Source: Bacteroidales bacterium H5 (GTDB taxonomy: Bacteria; Bacteroidota; Bacteroidia; Bacteroidales; Muribaculaceae). From it: DNA of 64,000 nucleotides. The notes beneath the pieces were generated by a model. The model did not search any database, was not told where the DNA came from, and worked only from the letters and a program-made list of their open reading frames with translations. Shown one piece after another: positions 1 to 9,452 of this stretch. Numbering within the stretch: position 1 is the stretch's first letter; each line of letters begins with the position of its first letter. Where the stretch lies: contig DAAQ01000021.1 in NCBI GenBank assembly GCA_001701225.1, positions 119,237-183,236 of the forward strand, written 5' to 3'. The translations under genes were made by a program, and so were the position numbers.

Positions 1-35
1 GGAGGGAATAGCCATTGATGTCGCAAGGAGAATCT

Positions 36-1256
36 TCATGCTGTGATGGTCTTCTGATTGTTACGGACTGCCATGAATAGGCTGATATGACGTTTTGAAG
101 GTCTAAGTATGGAGTTTGCTATGGTTGCTGCGGAGACAAAAAAACTCAATAGCCATGGGTTTATGTAAAAGACATAGAATACATTGTCTATGGCATAGAA
201 TATTCCATAGACAAGGAAGCAGTTTGCAACAGTGTTGTCAATACCCTTTCGTCTTGCGAGATATGCTCGTCGGATGAGTCTACATATTAGCATGATATAG
301 ATTACAGATGCAAGGAGTCCGTTATTTGCGAAAAGCTCGAGATAGCTGTTATGTGAAAAACAACCCTCGGGGGTAAGGAGTCTGAAATTACCGGGACCTA
401 CCCCAGTAATGGGATTTTCGCATCCGATGCGTATGGCATCTTTGATAAGAACAACTCGAGGGTCGTCAATAGCTCTGACTTGCGAACGTTTTGACAACTC
501 ACTTTCGTCATAAAATTTTGTGACATATTCGAATCCGACATAACCGGCAACAGATAGTATCACAACCCCGGAAAGGAAAATTTTTGCTTTTGGTTTCCAA
601 TATCTTAAAAAAAGATATATTCCTATCATAGGAATTTCCAAAATCAATATCTGTCTTGATGCGGTGAGGAGAGCCAATATGAAAGATATAGGAATGATTG
701 CAAGAAATAACAGATTGGAAATGCGTCTCGCATATCCTTTGGATATGCATCCCCAATAGAATGTTATGAATGTTGCGCTTAACAGAAGGTAGCCAAACAT
801 ATTGGCATTCAGGTTCTCGTCGCTGAGGCGTGCCCCGGTGTTAGCTACAACAATATCAAGTAGATTGTTATATGCGTATACTATACAGTTTATAAGGAGA
901 ACAAGATATACCCCCAGAAGCCAGTTCCGTGCTTTCGGTATTGCTGCAAGAGTCGCGCTGATATAACAGAATAGAAAGACTCCTGCTAAAGATTGAAGTT
1001 CCTTAGCTGCGATTTCAGTGTCGAGGGCTGTTACAAAGGTTATACAACACCAAGTGAACAAAACAATAATGATGCGGAGATATGGGTTTCGGGTTATGGT
1101 ATTATGCCTTAGAAATGAGAGGAGGAAGGATATGGGAATCAATCCCCACAGACAAATCTTATATAGGTTCACCTCAAAGTAGAATATGGCACATAGATAT
1201 AAAGATATTAGACTGATTATGTCGGTGCTGCCCAGCTTGTCTTTTCTTGTAATCAT
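36..1256 (-). CDS. O-antigen ligase / Wzy-type membrane protein
   Basis: This 406-residue protein is mostly hydrophobic, with about ten predicted membrane segments. The Wzy_C family signature lies in the C-terminal half: GVGPGNF at 285-291 followed by SHNSYLE at 301-307, with TASRQ at about 198-202. Family members polymerise or ligate surface polysaccharide at the periplasmic face of the inner membrane. It starts 4 bp after the flippase gene stops, so the two are probably one transcript for export of a surface glycan. No glycosyltransferases are seen in the window, so the sugar is unknown. Ligase and polymerase cannot be told apart from sequence alone. Confidence 0.82.
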   Translation of the reverse strand: MITRKDKLGSTDIISLISLYLCAIFYFEVNLYKICLWGLIPISFLLSFLRHNTITRNPYLRIIIVLFTWCCITFVTALDTEIAAKELQSLAGVFLFCYISATLAAIPKARNWLLGVYLVLLINCIVYAYNNLLDIVVANTGARLSDENLNANMFGYLLLSATFITFYWGCISKGYARRISNLLFLAIIPISFILALLTASRQILILEIPMIGIYLFLRYWKPKAKIFLSGVVILSVAGYVGFEYVTKFYDESELSKRSQVRAIDDPRVVLIKDAIRIGCENPITGVGPGNFRLLTPEGCFSHNSYLELFANNGLLASVIYIMLICRLIRRAYLARRKGIDNTVANCFLVYGIFYAIDNVFYVFYINPWLLSFFVSAATIANSILRPSKRHISLFMAVRNNQKTITA

Positions 1257-1260
1257 TGGA

Positions 1261-2790
1261 TTATTTGACAGAATTGATTTCCCTTACATATCCCATAATG
1301 GGTCTACGGAAAAGAAGGGATAAGATGAATAGGATTATGGACATGCAGATAATGAGTCTTGGGACATGATTCATGTCGGGCAATATATCTGATTGTACGT
1401 AGTGTGCTAAGAATCCCATTACGCATAGTGATGCGGTAATCTCTATGATTTTATGCCAGTTGAATTTACTGAAAAGAGACGTGTCAAGTATCTTACCGGC
1501 ACCTCGTAAATAGAGCATATTAGCATAGAGCATTGTCATCAAAGTTGCAATCGCCGGACCAAGTATGCCTATGGTGCAGTAGAGTCCAATCCCTGCGATG
1601 ATATTCAATATGAGAGATTGGATTGCGATTGAAAGAAGCTTTGCTGCTTGTCCTGTCGAGCTGTAAATGAGTGATATATTGGCGAAACGTAGTAGGTCGA
1701 CAAGTAGATAGATAATGAAGACCCCGAGTCCGCTGACAAATTTGTAATCATATAATGTAAGCAGAAGGTCTTTAGCGCATATTATTGATGAACCGACCAA
1801 AATCATTGTAGAGAGGATGCCTAAATTAAGGTATGCCGAGAATATACTTGTAACCCACGGTTTATTTTTTTGTATGTTGGAGGTGATAACGGGTATCAAA
1901 ATCGTGGAAAATGATGTCATCAACATATCATAAGGGAGTACTCGGCTGCAGTTGGCATATATTCCAAGTTCGTCTGTAGTGCCGAAATATCCAATAATCC
2001 ATTTGTCAATATCTCTGAGTAAAGCGTTAAGTACTATGAAGACAGCCATGGGAATACTGTAGCTCAGGATAGGCCGGATGAGTCTATTGTCAAACAAGTC
2101 GAGATTGAACAGTTTTATGCCATGAGTGTGCAAGTCAAAAATAAAGTATAATACCTGGAGAAAGTCACATATAAATGTCAGCGCAAGAATAGTTATTATG
2201 GATCCTGTAGCATAGGTAGCATATAAGAAGATTGCGAATCTTATAAAACATATTATTAGATTGCGTATTAGGATGACTTTTACTTTTCCGATGGATATGT
2301 ATAATACCTGTATCATCGGCAATAAATTGGCCATCAATGGCTGGAATGCTATCCAGACATATGCTGACGATAATGCCGGATTTTCAAAGTATATGGTGAG
2401 AATGTTTTCTGATAGAAGGATAAAGAGCCCTCCGAGAGTGCCGATAATAAGTTGCAGGAAAAAGATAGTTGAGATGAAATTACGATTCCTTTCAGCATGT
2501 TCAGACGGAGTATTATTATAGAAGAAATTCACCGCGTCAGTCATCCCGAGGATTGTTATTGAGGTGAACGTGGTGACTATCAGGAGTGCTTCAGAATATG
2601 TGCCATATTCCTCAAGAGAGAAATGGACGGAAACTATCTTGATGCAGACAAGAGTTAGCAACGTTGACAATAATCTCACGATAGTCAGGAAAAATGCTTC
2701 AACGGATTTGCCTTTCTTATTGAAAATGTTAATTTTCATATGGCAAATAATATAGGATGCATCTGTTGGTTTTTGGGTAAAATCTTCCAT
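1261..2790 (-). CDS. Wzx-like oligosaccharide flippase (MATE/MVF superfamily)
   Basis: The protein has 12-14 hydrophobic segments and a polysaccharide-export flippase layout, with a short basic N terminus before the first membrane segment. Such proteins flip lipid-linked oligosaccharide across the inner membrane. The frame is open back to 2904, but that adds a polar, GC-rich leader unlike the family. I chose the ATG at 2790 because AGGAG lies 6 bases before it; an ATG at 2739 is an alternative. It is followed after 4 bp by the O-antigen ligase-like gene, which fits a flippase/polymerase pair. The product is about 509 residues, normal for the family. Confidence 0.8.
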   Translation of the reverse strand: MEDFTQKPTDASYIICHMKINIFNKKGKSVEAFFLTIVRLLSTLLTLVCIKIVSVHFSLEEYGTYSEALLIVTTFTSITILGMTDAVNFFYNNTPSEHAERNRNFISTIFFLQLIIGTLGGLFILLSENILTIYFENPALSSAYVWIAFQPLMANLLPMIQVLYISIGKVKVILIRNLIICFIRFAIFLYATYATGSIITILALTFICDFLQVLYFIFDLHTHGIKLFNLDLFDNRLIRPILSYSIPMAVFIVLNALLRDIDKWIIGYFGTTDELGIYANCSRVLPYDMLMTSFSTILIPVITSNIQKNKPWVTSIFSAYLNLGILSTMILVGSSIICAKDLLLTLYDYKFVSGLGVFIIYLLVDLLRFANISLIYSSTGQAAKLLSIAIQSLILNIIAGIGLYCTIGILGPAIATLMTMLYANMLYLRGAGKILDTSLFSKFNWHKIIEITASLCVMGFLAHYVQSDILPDMNHVPRLIICMSIILFILSLLFRRPIMGYVREINSVK

Positions 2791-2984
2791 TCCGGCTCCT
2801 CGGGCGGGGTCGGGATGGCGGGGAGGCTCGATGTCGTGTCCGAGGCTCGGTGTGGATGCCTGGTTCCAGGCGTCGTGTACCGTCTCTCCTGTGTCTGTCT
2901 CCATGGTTTGGCCTGTGGCCGGGAGTGAACAGACTCACTCCGTCTTTGAAAAAGGTCTGTCGTATTTTTGTTAATTTATGAACG

Positions 2985-3016
2985 CAAAATTAAGGTTTTT
3001 TTGCTTATCGTGCAAA
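2985..3016 (-). promoter_or_regulatory. Bacteroidetes-type promoter for flippase operon
   Basis: On the minus strand TTTG (3016-3013) is followed after 20 bp by TAATTTTG (2992-2985), a full match to the Bacteroidetes -33/-7 consensus. Transcription would start near 2978, giving a leader of nearly 190 bases before the chosen start at 2790. That leader is unusually GC-rich for the area. Confidence 0.6.
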
Positions 3017-3018
3017 TT

Positions 3019-4146
3019 TCACAGATAGTATTTGGGACAGATATGGCACCTCAGGGGCCTTGGATCTATGGCTGCCGGAATACGTGAATCGCCTGAGGAA
3101 GAGTGAAGATATGTGGTCATGGAGGTGGGATGAGGATGTGTCTCGTCGGGAGCGAGCAGCAGTATGTGGTCGTCGTAGGGGAGGTGTCTGAAGGTCTCCG
3201 CCATGGTGATTGGAGCCGGGAGCATTATGCCTGTGGGTGTTATTTCGGGCTGTGCCTCGGGGTAGGCGTGGAGATGGGCGGTGCGGACGAGAGTGTCAAG
3301 CGACGCAGGGCCGGAGGTGACAGGCTGTCGGCCGAATGCGGCGATGGCTCCGGGCATCGGGTCGGGGAGGAGGTCAGGCAGGTCGATGATGTCGGCGTGG
3401 ATGCCGGGGTGTGGATGACCAAGTGTGACCTCGGCACGGGCTATGCGGAGTCCGTAAGGACCGGGGTTGATGATGAGGGTCGTGCCTGTGCGGGTGATGC
3501 CGATGTCGCTGTGGACGTGTCCGCAGAATATGATGTCGAGTCCGGGGGACTGGCGTGCTATCGCGGCGCTCTCTTCGGGGCCGATGTGGAAGAGGCCAAC
3601 AGTCAGGTCGGGACGGTGGAGGCTGTTGATTTCACTTATGGCTTCGCGGACGGCCTGTGCGGCGGGGATGAAGCGGGCCCCGGAGTGGAGAAACAGCGGA
3701 GTCTCGGTCGTGGCGACACCTATGACGGCTATACGCAGGTCTCCGCGCCTGATGATGGTGTATGGGCTGAGGCACGGTATGCCTCTGACATTGCAGGCGA
3801 TGAGGGGGGCGGTAAGTTCAGCCGCATAGCGCGACATAATGGCTTCGCCTGTGTCGAGGTCGTGATTTCCCGGTGTCATGGCGTCGTATGGTATGCCGTT
3901 GGCTATGAGGGCCGGGATGTGCGGCGATGACAGTCCGACATGGTTTGACCAGTGTGCGGCTATGCCTCCGCCCATGAAGTCGCCCGCGTCAAGCACTATC
4001 GTGTCGGGCCGGGCATGGCGCGTATGCATGACGAACTCCCTGACCCGCGCTATGTTGCCTGCGCCGGGCCGGGGAGTGATATGTCCGCCGTAATACAGAC
4101 CGTGGAGGTCTGTGGTGGCGAGTATGGTCACGGTGGTATCTGTCAT
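3019..4146 (-). CDS. Calcineurin-like metallophosphatase, 5'-nucleotidase (UshA) type
   Basis: The dimetal phosphatase motifs appear in order: TDLHG at 12-16, GDF at 55-57, GNHD at 93-96, a His in GLFHIG near 187 and GHVH at 209-212. This is the N-terminal catalytic half of the UshA/2',3'-cyclic phosphodiesterase family. The protein is only 375 residues and I see neither a signal peptide nor a normal C-terminal nucleotidase domain, so it probably acts in the cytoplasm on a nucleotide or other phosphoester. It overlaps the upstream DUF3108 gene by one base (ATGA), so the two are translationally coupled. The substrate cannot be named. Confidence 0.78.
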   Translation of the reverse strand: MTDTTVTILATTDLHGLYYGGHITPRPGAGNIARVREFVMHTRHARPDTIVLDAGDFMGGGIAAHWSNHVGLSSPHIPALIANGIPYDAMTPGNHDLDTGEAIMSRYAAELTAPLIACNVRGIPCLSPYTIIRRGDLRIAVIGVATTETPLFLHSGARFIPAAQAVREAISEINSLHRPDLTVGLFHIGPEESAAIARQSPGLDIIFCGHVHSDIGITRTGTTLIINPGPYGLRIARAEVTLGHPHPGIHADIIDLPDLLPDPMPGAIAAFGRQPVTSGPASLDTLVRTAHLHAYPEAQPEITPTGIMLPAPITMAETFRHLPYDDHILLLAPDETHPHPTSMTTYLHSSSGDSRIPAAIDPRPLRCHICPKYYL

Positions 4147-4922
4147 CAGGGGTTAGGGCCGGTATAGAGGGCGCGCACTTTGCCGACAGGGAGGCGTCCC
4201 TCGACCTTGAGAGGGATGCGCCGCGAGTCTGCTGTGATCCATCCCTGAATCGGGGCCGAGCTCTCGACACCCCGGCGCGTGAAGGTGAAATTTATATAGT
4301 ATGTGTCTATGTCGCGTCCGCCCGATGGGAGTGTCTGGTGGCCGAGATAGGTTATCTTGAGGCGCTCTTTCTTGGAGCCCGAGAATATGTTGACGGTGTG
4401 GCTCTCGCCGTTCTGCATCGAGTCGAAATCGAGTGTGCGCAGATAGAAGAACGAACTGAGCATGTCTACAGTCATTCCGTTGGCCTCAAGCTCGATGGTC
4501 GACTCGGTGAGGGGTGCTTTGGGCGATGCCCGCTTGTATCTGACGGCCTTGGCCGTGAATGTATCGCCCGAGTGCTGGAACGTGAGCACGTCTTTCTTAT
4601 ACTTTCCGGCCTCGTGGGCTATGTAGGTGTACTCAGTGGGATACAGTCCCTGGCGCGTTATGGTGGTGTATAGGGTGTCGCGCAGCGAGTAGATGCTGTT
4701 GGCCCATGGGGCGTTGCGGGCGAAGAGGCTGGCCCTGTAGCAGTCGCCGTCGCCACGGAGGGTCATTGTGGCATATCCGGCCACCTTGTTTATGAAGCCC
4801 CACTTATAGATGACGTCATAGGTGAGGGTCTCGTCGACAAGCGAGGTGAGGCCCGATTGTGCGCGGCCCGATGTGATGCCCATGACGAGGGCTGCGAGCA
4901 TAAGGATGAAAGTCCGTTTCAT
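4146..4922 (-). CDS. DUF3108 family exported protein
   Basis: The first 21 residues form a Sec signal peptide ending in GRAQ. The 258-residue body has the DUF3108 pattern, with a YDVIYKWGFINKVAGYATM-like opening and repeated beta strands. DUF3108 proteins are exported, and their biochemical role is not established. The gene runs directly into the metallophosphatase gene (one-base overlap), so both share a transcript. The thymidine kinase gene ends about 50 bp upstream in the same direction. Confidence 0.75.
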   Translation of the reverse strand: MKRTFILMLAALVMGITSGRAQSGLTSLVDETLTYDVIYKWGFINKVAGYATMTLRGDGDCYRASLFARNAPWANSIYSLRDTLYTTITRQGLYPTEYTYIAHEAGKYKKDVLTFQHSGDTFTAKAVRYKRASPKAPLTESTIELEANGMTVDMLSSFFYLRTLDFDSMQNGESHTVNIFSGSKKERLKITYLGHQTLPSGGRDIDTYYINFTFTRRGVESSAPIQGWITADSRRIPLKVEGRLPVGKVRALYTGPNP

Positions 4923-4973
4923 AGGGAGTTGAATGTGAGGGGAGGGCGAGGGGAGAGGGGTGTGCTCCCGGCC

Positions 4974-5612
4974 TCAGTTGTTTATTAGTTCTTTGAAGGG
5001 TAGGGCCGAGCGGGCTGCCTGTTCGATGCGTTTGTTGCGCCAGCATTTGCGACATACGGCTATATAGCGTTCGTCGCCGCCTATCTCGACCTGCTCGCCC
5101 TCTTCGACAAAATCGCCGTTGCGGTCGATGCGGGCGTTGATGATGGTCTTGCGGCCGCAGGTGCAGGTCGACTTTATCTCGTCGATGGTATCGGCTATCT
5201 CGAAGAGGCGTCGCGAGCCTTCGAAGAGGCGGCTCTTGAAATCGGTTCGCAGGCCGTAGCAGATCACGTTGCTGCCGAAATCATCGACGATTCTCGAGAG
5301 CTGGTCTATCTGGTCGGCGGTCAGGAACTGGGCCTCGTCGACCAGAATCCAGTCTATCACGGCATCTGTCTGCCCGAACATCTCGCGTGCCATCTCGTAG
5401 ATGTCTGTCTCGTGATATATCCAGCGGCATTCGCGCTCGATGCCTATGCGCGAGCGGATTACGTTGGTAGACTCGCGGGTGTCTACGAAAGGTTTGAGGC
5501 ATACGTAGCGCATGCCGCGCTCTTCGAAATTATATGCTGTCGTGAGCAGCAGGGCAGTCTTTGCCGAGCCCATTGTGCCGTATCTGAAATAGAGTTTCCC
5601 TTTGCGGTACAT
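4974..5612 (-). CDS. tdk: Thymidine kinase, type II
   Basis: The product phosphorylates thymidine to dTMP in nucleotide salvage. From the ATG at 5612 it is 212 residues, normal for type II enzymes. The P-loop GTMGSAKT is at 12-19, the Walker B-like DEAQF follows, and four cysteines (CTCG and CRKC) form the structural zinc site. A longer frame exists to 5708, but the start at 5612 begins the conserved fold and sits about 33 bases behind a good promoter, so the extension is rejected. Confidence 0.93.
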   Translation of the reverse strand: MYRKGKLYFRYGTMGSAKTALLLTTAYNFEERGMRYVCLKPFVDTRESTNVIRSRIGIERECRWIYHETDIYEMAREMFGQTDAVIDWILVDEAQFLTADQIDQLSRIVDDFGSNVICYGLRTDFKSRLFEGSRRLFEIADTIDEIKSTCTCGRKTIINARIDRNGDFVEEGEQVEIGGDERYIAVCRKCWRNKRIEQAARSALPFKELINN

Positions 5613-5651
5613 CTGTGGTGGTGTTTGGTCGGGGTTGAGAAAAAATCGGCA

Positions 5652-5682
5652 CAAAGGTAGTGAATCTTTCTTATTCGCCCAA
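5652..5682 (-). promoter_or_regulatory. Promoter of tdk
   Basis: TACCTTTG (5659-5652) on the minus strand matches the -7 box. TTGG (5682-5679), 19 bp upstream, is a near match to -33 TTTG. The start of transcription falls near 5645. The -33 element overlaps the last codons of the lipoprotein gene. Confidence 0.55.
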
Positions 5683-6315
5683 CTTTTCGCCCTGCCGTGT
5701 GAGCACAAAATCCTCGTGACCCGATTCGTATTTGAGGAGTGTGCCCTTGATTTTCACGTCGTCCATCAGTTTCATGCTGCCATAGCGGTGTGCCAGGGCT
5801 GTGCGCAGAGCCTGCTCGAGACCTTTGGCTACCTGGGGCCTCATCTTCTCTATCTCGGGCTGCGGCATTGAGGTGAGAGACTGGGAGGTAACCATGAGCT
5901 GGTCGGGGTCGACGATGACGGTAAGGGTCTGCGGGTCGATCGAGAGAGAAATCTCGTCATGGTCGATAGCGCTCCATGTGCCACGCACATTGGCTACAGC
6001 CGATGCGGTGAGGCTGAGGGGTTCCACAGATTCCCCTTCGGCTACAATCTGCGAGTTCATCGAGATAGCGGCGGTGATGTATAGGGGGCCGACGGGGAAC
6101 TTGCCGTCAGAAATCAACGCCGAGTCGGGTGCGAAGAAATATGTGTCTGTGACGGTGGCTGTGAGGGCCTGTCCGTCCGTGACGGTCTCGGGAGTCCCGG
6201 CCCATGTCCCGGCCAGCTGACCGGCGAGACGTTTCTCGCTGCTCTCGCAGGATGTCGTTGCGATGACAGCGCCAAGACAGAGCACGGCTCCTGTCAGGAT
6301 GGATGAAATTTTCAT
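5671..6315 (-). CDS. Uncharacterised lipoprotein
   Basis: A 24-residue signal peptide ends in a lipobox (TTSC), so the mature protein should be lipid-anchored. The remaining 190 residues look like an all-beta domain (GTWAGTP..., then many alternating hydrophobic strands) followed by a short helical part near MPQPEIEKMRPQVAKGLEQA. I do not recognise the family. It stands as a single gene between ssb (divergent) and tdk. A lipocalin-like fold is only a guess. Confidence 0.7.
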   Translation of the reverse strand: MKISSILTGAVLCLGAVIATTSCESSEKRLAGQLAGTWAGTPETVTDGQALTATVTDTYFFAPDSALISDGKFPVGPLYITAAISMNSQIVAEGESVEPLSLTASAVANVRGTWSAIDHDEISLSIDPQTLTVIVDPDQLMVTSQSLTSMPQPEIEKMRPQVAKGLEQALRTALAHRYGSMKLMDDVKIKGTLLKYESGHEDFVLTRQGEKLGE

Positions 6316-6364
6316 ATATCGTAAAGATTTTTTATCTAAATAAACGTACAGGAGGGCGCAATGG

Positions 6365-6395
6365 TTTCATCTGATATGAAAAATCGCTAAATTTG
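6365..6395 (+). promoter_or_regulatory. Promoter of the ssb-maf-TonB receptor run
   Basis: TTTC at 6365-6368 is followed after 19 bp by TAAATTTG at 6388-6395. The -7 box is perfect and the -33 has one mismatch. The predicted start at about 6402 leaves a leader of 23 bases before the Ssb ATG. Confidence 0.55.
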
Positions 6396-6424
6396 CACTC
6401 TGTAAACCTTCATCCCCATAGCCT

Positions 6425-6757
6425 ATGAGTGTCAATAAAGTCATCCTGCTTGGTAATGTGGGCCGCGATCCCGAGATAAGATATGTCCAGACACGGCCTA
6501 TAGCCACCTTCTCGCTGGCCACCAACGAGCCTGCTCCGGCTGCGGGGCCTGACGGGGCTCCGGCACCACAGCCACGCACCGAGTGGCACAACATCGTCAT
6601 GTGGGACTCGCAGGCCGAGGTTGCCGAGCGATATATCCGCAAGGGCACACGGCTGTATGTCGAGGGCAAGCTGCGTCACCGCGTCTGGCAAGACCGTAAC
6701 GCCATCTCGCGTACTGTCACCGAGATATATGTCGAGTTTTTCGAGATTCTTGGCTGA
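6425..6757 (+). CDS. ssb: Single-stranded DNA-binding protein
   Basis: The protein opens with the SSB signature MSVNKVILLGNVGRDPEIRY and has the OB-fold strands WHNIVMWD and GTRLYVEGKLR. At 110 residues it is shorter than typical Ssb because it lacks the flexible linker and acidic DDDIPF-type tail that recruits repair partners. It may therefore be an accessory SSB, or one of the short Bacteroidetes paralogues. Maf and the TonB receptor follow in the same direction. Confidence 0.9.
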   Translation: MSVNKVILLGNVGRDPEIRYVQTRPIATFSLATNEPAPAAGPDGAPAPQPRTEWHNIVMWDSQAEVAERYIRKGTRLYVEGKLRHRVWQDRNAISRTVTEIYVEFFEILG

Positions 6758-6812
6758 GGGGACGGGCGGACAGCTGTTTTTCATTCCATCAATACATACT
6801 TACATACATATT

Positions 6813-7403
6813 ATGTTTCATCCTCTTGCAAATCTTGACCGCTATGATGTGGTCCTGGCCAGCGGGTCGCCGAGACGCCGTGAGCTGCTGGCGATGCTCG
6901 ACATACAGTTTACGGTTGACACCTCGCACTCTGTCGACGAAACCGTCCCCGACGGAATGGCCCCCGAGGAGATTCCCGCCTATCTCTCGCAGCTCAAGGC
7001 CGCAGCCTATCCACTTGAGGACGGGAGTGACAAGCTTGTCATCACCGCCGATACGGTCGTGATTCTCGACGGCACTGTGCTCGGTAAACCCGCCTCCCTG
7101 TGCGAGGCTACCGACATGCTTGCCATGCTGCAGGGGCGCACCCAGCAGGTGGTCACGGGTGTGACCATCCGCACAGCCACGGATTCGCTGACGTTCAGCG
7201 CTACATCCGAGGTTGATTTCGGCACGCTCACGCCCGAAGAGATTGCCTATTATGTCGAGAGCTACAGCCCTCTTGACAAGGCGGGGGCATACGGCATACA
7301 GGAGTGGATAGGGGCGGCCGCCATACGCGGCATCCGTGGCAGCTTCTATAACGTCATGGGCCTCCCTGTGCACCGCCTGTATAGCGAGCTCAAGAAATTC
7401 TGA
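6813..7403 (+). CDS. maf: Maf family nucleotide pyrophosphatase
   Basis: Maf proteins hydrolyse dTTP/UTP or modified nucleotides to monophosphates and limit their misincorporation. Seen here are the ASGSPRRRELL motif at the N terminus, SVDET, ITADTVV and the C-terminal KAGAYGIQ motif. From the ATG at 6813 the length is 196 residues, normal for Maf; the upstream extension of the frame into ssb is rejected. It starts 55 bp after ssb and is followed after 6 bp by the TonB receptor gene. Confidence 0.92.
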   Translation: MFHPLANLDRYDVVLASGSPRRRELLAMLDIQFTVDTSHSVDETVPDGMAPEEIPAYLSQLKAAAYPLEDGSDKLVITADTVVILDGTVLGKPASLCEATDMLAMLQGRTQQVVTGVTIRTATDSLTFSATSEVDFGTLTPEEIAYYVESYSPLDKAGAYGIQEWIGAAAIRGIRGSFYNVMGLPVHRLYSELKKF

Positions 7404-7409
7404 CGACCT

Positions 7410-9452
7410 GTGGCCCTGTTCAATATTGTCGCGCTCGCATCAACACTCGCGATAGCCGCCGACACCGTTCCTGCCGTCGAGACCTTGCAAGAGGTCACGG
7501 TGACAGGTCACGGTGCGCGCCGACGGCTCGATGCAGTGCAGATTGGAGCCGAACAGCTCGAGCTCTCCCGGCTCGCGCAGGTGCCGATGCTTTTTGGCGA
7601 GAACGACATCATCAAGTCCATATCCTTACTGCCTGGTGTGCATGGCGAGGGTGACGGAGCCGGAGGATTCGAGGTGCGTGGCGGCACGTCGGCGCAGAAT
7701 CTCGTGCGCCTCGACGGCATCTCGCTCTACAATCCCTCGCACGTCATGGGCATCTTCTCCACCTTTAACGATGCAGCCATCGGCTATGCCACCCTTTACA
7801 AAGGGCCCATGCCGGCCGAGTATGGAGGTGCCACGTCGTCGGTGCTTGATACATCGCTCGCTCCAGGCGACATGGAGCAGTTCCATCTCTCGGCCACGGT
7901 AGGCATCCTTGCGGCCAAGGTCATGGCCTCGGGCCCGGTGGTCAAGGACAGGCTGTCGTATGCAGTCACGGCGCGCAGGTCGTATGTCGATGCTTTCCTT
8001 CAGATGGTGCCGGAATACCGCAGTACAGTGATGAATTTCTATGACGTCACGACCAAGCTGCACTATGTCCCCCGGCGTGGCGACTGGATTGACCTCTCGT
8101 TCATGGCCGGGCGCGACAATATGGCAATAAAGAATGTGATGGGGATGTACTGGGGCAATATCGGTGGCTCGGTCAACTGGGTGACACGCCGTGGCCCGAA
8201 TCTCACCTTCACCACCACCGGGGCTGTGACAGATTATTCGCCCGACATGCGCATGAGCATGATGGGAACAGACCAGAGGCTGACGGAATACATACGAGAT
8301 TTCTCCGTGTCGGAGTGTGTGCGTGTTGCGCTCGGCGATGTGCATTCCGTCGATTTTGGCGTGAGGTCACAACTGCTCCGTGTCAAGTCGGCCGAGATGG
8401 AGATAAACGGCAACCGTGAGCTTGATATCCGTTCGGGGTGGGAGAATTCGGCATGGGTCGCATACGAGGGCTCGTTCGGCGATAAGGTCTCGGTCTCGTC
8501 GGGAATGAGGCTGAATATATTCTCGGTCATGTCTGGACGGCATTTCCACAGTTTCACGGCTCTGAGCGAAGCGGAGCCCGATTTCTCGGCGAGGAGTTAT
8601 GTCAGTGCCGAGCCCCGGGTCAGCCTCAAATATAATCTCTCCGGGCTGCATAATGTCAAGGCCGGATTCGGAATCTCGACCCAGAATCTGCATGCAATCC
8701 GATCGAACACTACCAGCTTTCCGTTTGACCGTTATGCCCTGACATCCGCCACGGTCAGGCCGGAGCGGGCGGTGCAATACGGGCTCGGATACACCGGGAT
8801 GAGCCGTGACGGAGCTTTTGACTGGTCGGCGGAACTGTATTACAAGACCCTGCGCAACGTCTACGATTACCAGGACGGGCGCTCGATGTTCTCGCGTGTC
8901 AATCTCGAGAGCATAATACTCGGCGGCCGAGGACGCAGCTATGGACTTGAGCTTATGGCGCGCAAGAATGTCGGACGCCTCACCGGCTGGATATCGTACA
9001 CCCTCTCGCGTACACGGACACGTATCGCGGGGATAAACGGTGGCCGATGGTATGATGCCTCGAACGACCGACGTCATGATTTGTCTGTCACGGCTGCTTT
9101 CCGTCTCTCAGACCGCTGGAACCTTTCGGGCTCGTGGGTATTCTCGTCTGGCACACCCCTAACAGCTCCCGATGTGAAGTATGAGCTCGACGGTACGACA
9201 TGCTATTATTATTCGCGCCGCAACGGATACCAGACACCCCCGGTGCATCGTCTTGACCTCTCGGCGGTCTGGAGCCGGCATGGCCGACGGGCCACCACCC
9301 AATGGGCATTCGGCATATATAACGCATATTGCCGTTATAATCCCTTTGTTGTCTATTTCGAGGATGACCCGACCAAGCCCTCGGGGACGCGAGCCGTGCA
9401 GCAATCGCTGTTCGGCCTGGTGCCTTCGGTGTCATATACTGTTAAATTCTGA
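7410..9452 (+). CDS. TonB-dependent outer membrane receptor
   Basis: The gene starts with GTG 6 bp after maf and encodes a 680-residue outer membrane protein. A signal peptide of about 17 residues (cut after AIAA) precedes a short TonB-box-like stretch and a plug domain, with VRGGTSAQN and DGISLYNPSHVMG as hallmarks. The rest has beta-barrel periodicity and ends in the aromatic terminus YTVKF. The usual N-terminal carboxypeptidase-like domain is missing. The DUF4249 lipoprotein gene overlaps its stop by one base, which suggests the two work as a receptor and surface partner. The ligand is unknown; no SusD is present. Confidence 0.88.
   Translation: MALFNIVALASTLAIAADTVPAVETLQEVTVTGHGARRRLDAVQIGAEQLELSRLAQVPMLFGENDIIKSISLLPGVHGEGDGAGGFEVRGGTSAQNLVRLDGISLYNPSHVMGIFSTFNDAAIGYATLYKGPMPAEYGGATSSVLDTSLAPGDMEQFHLSATVGILAAKVMASGPVVKDRLSYAVTARRSYVDAFLQMVPEYRSTVMNFYDVTTKLHYVPRRGDWIDLSFMAGRDNMAIKNVMGMYWGNIGGSVNWVTRRGPNLTFTTTGAVTDYSPDMRMSMMGTDQRLTEYIRDFSVSECVRVALGDVHSVDFGVRSQLLRVKSAEMEINGNRELDIRSGWENSAWVAYEGSFGDKVSVSSGMRLNIFSVMSGRHFHSFTALSEAEPDFSARSYVSAEPRVSLKYNLSGLHNVKAGFGISTQNLHAIRSNTTSFPFDRYALTSATVRPERAVQYGLGYTGMSRDGAFDWSAELYYKTLRNVYDYQDGRSMFSRVNLESIILGGRGRSYGLELMARKNVGRLTGWISYTLSRTRTRIAGINGGRWYDASNDRRHDLSVTAAFRLSDRWNLSGSWVFSSGTPLTAPDVKYELDGTTCYYYSRRNGYQTPPVHRLDLSAVWSRHGRRATTQWAFGIYNAYCRYNPFVVYFEDDPTKPSGTRAVQQSLFGLVPSVSYTVKF

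Noticed and set aside
3103..3930. 275-codon plus-strand frame opposite the metallophosphatase
   Set aside because: It is antisense to a gene with clear catalytic motifs and is only open because of the high G+C content.
6789..7373. 194-codon minus-strand frame opposite maf
   Set aside because: It lies antisense to a well-supported Maf gene and has no recognisable domain.
7626..8345. 239-codon minus-strand frame opposite the TonB receptor
   Set aside because: It is antisense to the plug and barrel region; low-quality composition and no domain.
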